From assembly GCA_947447265.1 (NCBI GenBank), contig CANFKC010000032.1, forward strand, positions 1 to 56,428: a DNA stretch of 56,428 nt. The letters are read 5' to 3'. This DNA comes from Chitinophagaceae bacterium (GTDB lineage Bacteria; Bacteroidota; Bacteroidia; Chitinophagales; Chitinophagaceae). Shown piece after piece: positions 51,621 to 56,428 of this stretch (position 1 is its first letter; each line of letters starts with the position of its first letter). The notes beneath the pieces are model-generated. The model worked only from the letters and a program-made list of their open reading frames with translations. It searched no databases and was not told the origin of the DNA. Both the position numbers and the translations under genes were made by a program.

Positions 51621-53474
51621 TTAATTGTTGAAAGTTATAATAAACGTTGTTCCGGAACCCACTTTACTATCTACCGAAATGGTGCCGTTCAGCGCTTTTA
51701 TTTGCGATTGTATCAGGTATAATCCGATTCCATTACCCTCACCTACCTCATGAAAACGCTGGTGAAGGCCGAATATCTTGTCCTTATTTCTTACCAGGTC
51801 AATACCCAGCCCATTATCCTGGAAGTAGAGCATGGTGCATCCATCCCCTTTTTGGGTATAGGTATTGATAACGAGTTCCCGCTCGGTATCTCTGTATTTT
51901 ATGGCATTGGTCAGCAGGTTCATAAAAATGCTTTCCAGGTAAGTTGCGTTACTCACCAACTGCGGAGCTTCGTTGAAATCAACATTGATCTCAGCCTTTA
52001 CATCCGATATCATAGCGGAAAGCATGCCTGTTATTTTAGAAAAAATTGATGTTAAGGATATTTCTTCAAGGCCAATATTAGCATTGCTTTTTATCACCAG
52101 TATCTTCACAAGGTCATTAATAGTTTCATCAAGTTGCAGTGTCGACTTTTTGAACATATCGAAGAAAAACTGTGCTTTTTCCTCTTTAATGCCTGCATAA
52201 CTAAATAGTTCAAGTATACTTAGTAGGTTGGTGATTGGCGCTCTTAAATTGTGAGAGGTAATGAAGGAGAATTGCTTGAGATCTGTATTGTTTTGGGTAA
52301 GTTCTTTAATGAGCAACGTTTTCTCATCCTCCTGCTTTTTCTTCTCGGTTAGGTCGCGCGAATTAGTAACAATCCCCATTACAGATGGTTCGTCCAGTAA
52401 ATTGGTTACAATACTTTCTATCCAACGCCAGTTACCCCAGCTATCTAAAACCCTGAACGGTTTAAATGAAACCTGGCTTTGAGTCTTTAATTTATCGAAA
52501 TCAGCCAGCACCTGCGCAATCTCTTCTTCATGTATAAGGTCAAACGTATTTCTCCCAATCAGAAATTCCGTGGTATAGCCTAATACCGTTGTAATGGTCG
52601 GGCTTTTATAAAGATAATTACCATCTTTATCTAAGATGCCTATCAAATCAGCGCCGCTCTGAACCAGGGAACGAAATCGTTTTTCACTTCTCTGCAGGTT
52701 CAGCCTGGCGGTATTTATTTCCGTTACGTTCTTAAGTACGGCAAGCCTGCAGGTGCGCAAGCCTAACATAAAATCATGCGTGGTGATATCCACCTCTATC
52801 TCCGTTCCGTCTGATTTAAACTGCCTCCATTCCCCCAACGGAACTGAACCTGACTTACTCACAGTTATCGCATCCCTGATAGTGGAAATTCTGCTCTTTT
52901 CCCCTGAAGTCATAAGGTCTTCAACAGTCATTTGCAACAGCTGGTCAGCACTATACAGGTATAATTCGGTACACGCCTGGTTAACAACGAGTATTTGCAA
53001 TGTAACGGGGTCGTAAAGAAAAAGAGGTATAGGGTTCTTATCAAAAAGAGATTTGTAATTTTCTTTTGCCGATTTTACCTGGTTAAGTATTATTTTTCTC
53101 TCAATTGCATAACTGATGCTTTTAAGAAGTATCGCCGGTATAACTTCGTCTTTTACAAGATAATCCTGCACACCTAATTTAAGGCTATTTACTGCCAGCT
53201 CTTTATCTTCATAACCGGTAAAAACAATAATTGGTACGGTAGGCGCAACCTTCAGTAATTCAGTAATAGAGTTAACACCTACACTGTCAGGTAATGTCAG
53301 GTCGAGTAAAACAATATCATAAGTTTCCTCGATGAAAGATTGCTTCGCCTGTAAAAGGGAAATTTTTCTATCAACGCTAGCCTTTGGAAATATTTCAAAA
53401 AGGTGATCTTTAAGAATTACAAAATCACCCTCATTATCCTCCACCACCATTATACTCAAATCACGTTTTTCCAT
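51621..53474 (-). CDS. Soluble hybrid sensor histidine kinase with N-terminal receiver
   Basis: The 617-residue product has an N-terminal receiver domain (phosphoacceptor Asp58 in LLDLTLPDS), two PAS domains (about 140-250 and 265-375), a dimerisation helix with the H-box SHNLRAPI (His408), and a HATPase_c domain with the N-box NLLTNAIKYRD, DNGLGID and GNGIGLYL. No membrane segment is present, so it senses an intracellular signal through PAS or through phosphorylation of its receiver. The N-terminal receiver makes it a phosphorelay node that may be controlled by another kinase, perhaps the one encoded divergently at 53977. It is the first gene of a two-gene operon. Confidence 0.88.
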   Translation of the reverse strand: MEKRDLSIMVVEDNEGDFVILKDHLFEIFPKASVDRKISLLQAKQSFIEETYDIVLLDLTLPDSVGVNSITELLKVAPTVPIIVFTGYEDKELAVNSLKLGVQDYLVKDEVIPAILLKSISYAIERKIILNQVKSAKENYKSLFDKNPIPLFLYDPVTLQILVVNQACTELYLYSADQLLQMTVEDLMTSGEKSRISTIRDAITVSKSGSVPLGEWRQFKSDGTEIEVDITTHDFMLGLRTCRLAVLKNVTEINTARLNLQRSEKRFRSLVQSGADLIGILDKDGNYLYKSPTITTVLGYTTEFLIGRNTFDLIHEEEIAQVLADFDKLKTQSQVSFKPFRVLDSWGNWRWIESIVTNLLDEPSVMGIVTNSRDLTEKKKQEDEKTLLIKELTQNNTDLKQFSFITSHNLRAPITNLLSILELFSYAGIKEEKAQFFFDMFKKSTLQLDETINDLVKILVIKSNANIGLEEISLTSIFSKITGMLSAMISDVKAEINVDFNEAPQLVSNATYLESIFMNLLTNAIKYRDTERELVINTYTQKGDGCTMLYFQDNGLGIDLVRNKDKIFGLHQRFHEVGEGNGIGLYLIQSQIKALNGTISVDSKVGSGTTFIITFNN

Positions 53475-53976
53475 TTTCTGGCATTTTATCCAATAGGTTT
53501 AGGAATGTTTAAAATAGCGATTTTAACTAAAAGGCGATATTTTATAACATTATTTAAACTAAAGTTTATTTTATTATGTATTTTATAATACTATTATTTA
53601 AAGACAAAACAAGTTGACAAGCTAAATGAACACAAATATTTCATTGCTATTAAAATATAATACTATCAACACTAGTGAAACTGATTCAGTAGTGGCGATA
53701 ATAATCTTGATGGACAAAGATTAGTCTGTCAATCTTCAGGTGGTGATTAGAAGCGAAAACATTATATCACTAAGCTAAGTAGCTTTTTTGAATACTTGCA
53801 AATGTAACAAAGAGTCGTTATTTTGCAGCTAAACTAACAGCCTTTTTTTTCGATGACAACACGATAAATATAATAATCATAGGTAAATCCTGAAAAATAA
53901 ACCTTAAACCTGTTTTTCAATAGAAAATATTACAACACATACCAGCATCCAGAACCACCATCTTTAAAGAAATTGA
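53475..53976 (+). other. Divergent intergenic region between two signalling operons
   Basis: The region is very AT-rich and holds no gene. CTTG (53795-53798), 20 bases, then TATTTTGC (53819-53826) is a tolerable promoter for the plus-strand operon, with a leader of about 150 bases. The divergent layout would allow joint control by the receiver-Crp protein. Confidence 0.4.
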
Positions 53977-55152
53977 ATGAAAAAACAAGGAAAAGGAATG
54001 GAGGAAGAGGAAAAAAAGAACAATTTAATCGATCCCACGGGCATATTGACTGAAGTATCCAAGTTTTCCCAAACCATGGTAATTGTACTCGACAAAAGTG
54101 GTACGATACAGCAATTTAACGATGTAGCTGAGAGTGAATTGGGTTACCTGGCTGAAGAAGTTGTAGGTAAGCACACCCCACTCCTCTTTCATGCTGAAGA
54201 CGAAATATATCTCAGGCAAAAAGAGTTGCTACACGAGGATAAACCGAGGCAAGACTTTATTGCAATTGCAAATGAAATACAACTAGATGGCAACGAATGG
54301 CATTACATATGTAAGAATGGAACGACTCTTTTCGTTAGAGTACATATCCGTCAACTAAACGATTTAACCGAAGCCGGTGACGGATACCTGCTATTGGCTA
54401 ATAATATATCAGAACGCAAGTGGTCTGAAAATGAACTGATGGCCGCTCTTAAGAAGGAAAGAGAACTGAATGAACTGAAGTCAAGATTTGTCTCAATGGC
54501 ATCTCATGAGTTCCGAACACCATTGGGGGGTATACTATCTTCAACTTACCTCATATCAAAATATAAAAAAGAAGAACACCAACCCCAACGCGAAAAGCAT
54601 ATAGAACAAATAGTAGCCTCGGTTAAAATGCTCACTGAAATATTAGATGAATTTTTATCTGTAGGCAAAATTGAAGAAGGAAAGGTGCAGCCGCAATATG
54701 TGCAATTTGATGCAAAGACATTCACCGAAAAAATGATAGCAGAGGTAAGCCACCTGCTTAAACACTCACAGAAGATAATTTATAACGTGGAAAGTGATGA
54801 ATGTTTGGTACGCCTTGATCCATCTATGCTCAAACACATTATACTCAACCTGCTTTCCAATGCAATAAAATTTTCTACAGACGAGGGTTTAATAGAGGTA
54901 TACACAGAATGCCATGAAAGTACTTTTACGCTTAGGGTCAAAGACTATGGTATAGGTATACCTAAGAATGAACAGGTTAATCTTTTTGGGCTCTTTTTTC
55001 GTTCTTCCTACACGCATAATATTCAGGGTACAGGGCTTGGCCTGCACATTGTTAAGAAATACGTTGAGCTGATGGACGGCGAAATTCATTTAAAAAGTGA
55101 GATTGGGGAAGGTACTGAGTTTACTATTCAATTTACTGAAATAAACAATTAG
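53977..55152 (+). CDS. Soluble PAS sensor histidine kinase
   Basis: The 391-residue product has one PAS domain (about 25-145), a HisKA dimerisation domain with the H-box SMASHEFRTPLGG (His177) and a HATPase_c domain with NLLSNAIKFSTD, VKDYGIGIP and GTGLGLHIVKK. No membrane segments are present, so the sensor is cytosolic. The next gene, starting 5 bases downstream, encodes a receiver-Crp protein and is the obvious phosphate acceptor. The start could be ATG at 53977 or at 53998 (residue 8); the first gives a Lys-rich N-terminus. It is divergent from the hybrid kinase operon. Confidence 0.88.
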   Translation: MKKQGKGMEEEEKKNNLIDPTGILTEVSKFSQTMVIVLDKSGTIQQFNDVAESELGYLAEEVVGKHTPLLFHAEDEIYLRQKELLHEDKPRQDFIAIANEIQLDGNEWHYICKNGTTLFVRVHIRQLNDLTEAGDGYLLLANNISERKWSENELMAALKKERELNELKSRFVSMASHEFRTPLGGILSSTYLISKYKKEEHQPQREKHIEQIVASVKMLTEILDEFLSVGKIEEGKVQPQYVQFDAKTFTEKMIAEVSHLLKHSQKIIYNVESDECLVRLDPSMLKHIILNLLSNAIKFSTDEGLIEVYTECHESTFTLRVKDYGIGIPKNEQVNLFGLFFRSSYTHNIQGTGLGLHIVKKYVELMDGEIHLKSEIGEGTEFTIQFTEINN

Positions 55153-55157
55153 CTGAT

Positions 55158-56216
55158 ATGAAAACAATACTTATAATAGAAGACAATGACATTATACGTG
55201 AAAATGTTGCTGAGATATTGGAGCTTGATAATTATAACGTGCTCAAGGCAAGCAATGGCAAGATGGGAATAGAGTTAGCGCAACAAGAGTTGCCGGATCT
55301 GGTACTTTGCGATATCATGATGTCGGGGATTGATGGTTATGGTGTGCTGCATGTGCTCAATAAAGATCCTGCCACACAATCTATTCCGTTCATTTTCCTT
55401 ACGTCAAAAAGTGAGCGCCACGACTTCAGGGTGGCTATGGAATTAGGTGCAGACGATTACATAACAAAACCATTCGGTGGCAATGAGCTGCTTGGCGCTA
55501 TACAAAGCAGGTTCAGGAAAATGGATATGCTGAAAAAGAAAATGACCCCAGATCTGCAGGGCCTCACGGAACTTATGAATACTCTAGGAAACAGCAAAAC
55601 CCTGGATGAACTGGCTAGCGAGAGCCAGGTTAGCCCCTTTAAAAAGAAACAACTTATTTATAAGATTGGCAGCCAGCCCTATTATCTCTACTATATATTA
55701 GAAGGCAAAGTAAAAACCTACAGGACGCACGATGACGGTAAAGACCTTGTCGTAGGCTTATATAGCAAGGGCGATTTTTTGGGCTATACATCGTTGTTGG
55801 AAGGTGGTAAAAACCTGGAGAATGCCGAAGCGATGGAAGACACAGAGCTCGCTTTGATACCCAAAAAAGACTTTGAAGAACTCATTAACAGCAGCCCGGA
55901 TATTGCACGTAAGTTTGTTAGTCTGCTTTCTAAAAATGTTGTAGAAAAAGAAAACCAGTTGCTGGGTATTGCATACAATACATTGCGTATGAAGGTGGCG
56001 GAAGCCCTGTTGGCACTGCAAAAGAAATACCATACCAACAAAAACGAAAACTACAAAATCGACATAAGCCGCGACGACCTGGCTTCTATTGCAGGAACTG
56101 CGATGGAGTCGCTGGTAAGAACGCTTAGCGACTTTAAAAAGGAAGCCCTAATTGACATCAAGAATGGCGAGATCATAATAACCAACATCACAAAACTGGA
56201 AAACCTTGTGAGATAA
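55158..56216 (+). CDS. Receiver domain fused to a Crp/Fnr-type regulator
   Basis: The 352-residue product starts with a receiver domain (Asp52 in VLCDIMMSG, switch Thr in FLTSKS, Lys in TKPF). A cyclic-nucleotide-binding beta-barrel follows at about 145-260, and a Crp-type winged helix-turn-helix at about 285-352 (DISRDDLASIAGTAMESLVRTLSDF). This joins two-component input to a Crp output in one chain. Whether the barrel binds a nucleotide cannot be decided by eye: the typical Arg-Ser or Arg-Thr phosphate contact is not obvious. It is cotranscribed with the kinase gene upstream and ends in a strong terminator. The start is ATG at 55158. Confidence 0.85.
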   Translation: MKTILIIEDNDIIRENVAEILELDNYNVLKASNGKMGIELAQQELPDLVLCDIMMSGIDGYGVLHVLNKDPATQSIPFIFLTSKSERHDFRVAMELGADDYITKPFGGNELLGAIQSRFRKMDMLKKKMTPDLQGLTELMNTLGNSKTLDELASESQVSPFKKKQLIYKIGSQPYYLYYILEGKVKTYRTHDDGKDLVVGLYSKGDFLGYTSLLEGGKNLENAEAMEDTELALIPKKDFEELINSSPDIARKFVSLLSKNVVEKENQLLGIAYNTLRMKVAEALLALQKKYHTNKNENYKIDISRDDLASIAGTAMESLVRTLSDFKKEALIDIKNGEIIITNITKLENLVR

Positions 56217-56246
56217 ACTAACCAGGATACCGATATTTTTCCTTCG

Positions 56247-56278
56247 AGGCACACATTTATTTGTGTGCCTTTTTTTTT
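56247..56278 (+). terminator. Terminator of the kinase and receiver-Crp operon
   Basis: AGGCACACA (56247-56255) pairs with TGTGTGCCT (56262-56270), followed by eight T. The last 150 bases of the window after it hold no gene that I can support. Confidence 0.88.
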
Positions 56279-56428
56279 ATTTAAAAAAGGCACCAATTCC
56301 ACACTCAATCGGGGGTGTAAAATTTGCTTTCGGCTCTTAAAAAAGAAATTCACAGATTCTCGCTAAAGCCTTACTGGTATTGCCTTACAGCATATTTATA
56401 AATTTAATTTTTCTGAGCCCGGAACATG

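Noticed and set aside
56051-56353. 100-residue minus-strand open frame
   Set aside because: Half of it is antisense to the receiver-Crp gene and it crosses that gene's terminator.

Overview
The window comes from a Bacteroidota chromosome, probably the Chitinophagales/Sphingobacteria side. The evidence is seen directly: four large secreted proteins and one Omp28-like protein end in Por-type (T9SS) sorting domains, several genes follow -7 boxes of the TAnnTTTG type, Shine-Dalgarno sequences are mostly absent, and one kinase has the SHNLRAP H-box common in this phylum. No rRNA, tRNA, CRISPR array or phage was found.

Layout. 1-149: the 3' end of an IS21-family element (istB tail plus tandem terminal repeat). 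342-8840: a membrane protein, 5-formyl-THF cyclo-ligase, a cluster of palindromic repeats, a large VPS10/BNR propeller protein, a small lipoprotein and topoisomerase IV subunit A. 8.9-20 kb: an accessory block with at least eight copies of a composite hairpin repeat, several orphan small proteins (two directly downstream of same-strand coding fragments), a cupin lipoprotein, a two-gene membrane operon and two T9SS-exported proteins. 20-26.5 kb: a heavy-metal RND efflux operon whose inner-membrane pump is fused to its TolC-like outer-membrane partner. 26.7-41 kb: mostly metabolic and housekeeping genes (alpha/beta hydrolase, 3-hydroxybutyrate dehydrogenase, threonine dehydrogenase, carA, recG, a GT7 galactosyltransferase-like enzyme, an amidase, a zinc alcohol dehydrogenase) with an Ig-repeat adhesin and an Omp28 protein. 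41-51 kb: a cell-surface locus of three genes, including a 1937-residue adhesin; its two promoters share the same upstream motif at the same distance. 51-56.4 kb: two divergent signalling operons with two soluble histidine kinases, a single-domain response regulator and a receiver-Crp fusion.

How it fits together. The T9SS cargo share one C-terminal cassette of Ig-like repeats behind different N-terminal modules (NHL propeller, beta-helix plus FG-GAP propeller, or Ig repeats alone), which looks like domain shuffling. The most unusual features are the composite hairpin repeat family confined to 8.9-19.5 kb, the twin promoters at 41.2 and 45.2 kb, the fragment/small-gene pairs that resemble dismantled toxin-immunity modules, the recG gene that appears to start at ATA, and the receiver-Crp signalling cluster. 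All functional calls rest on motif recognition by eye; no database search was run.
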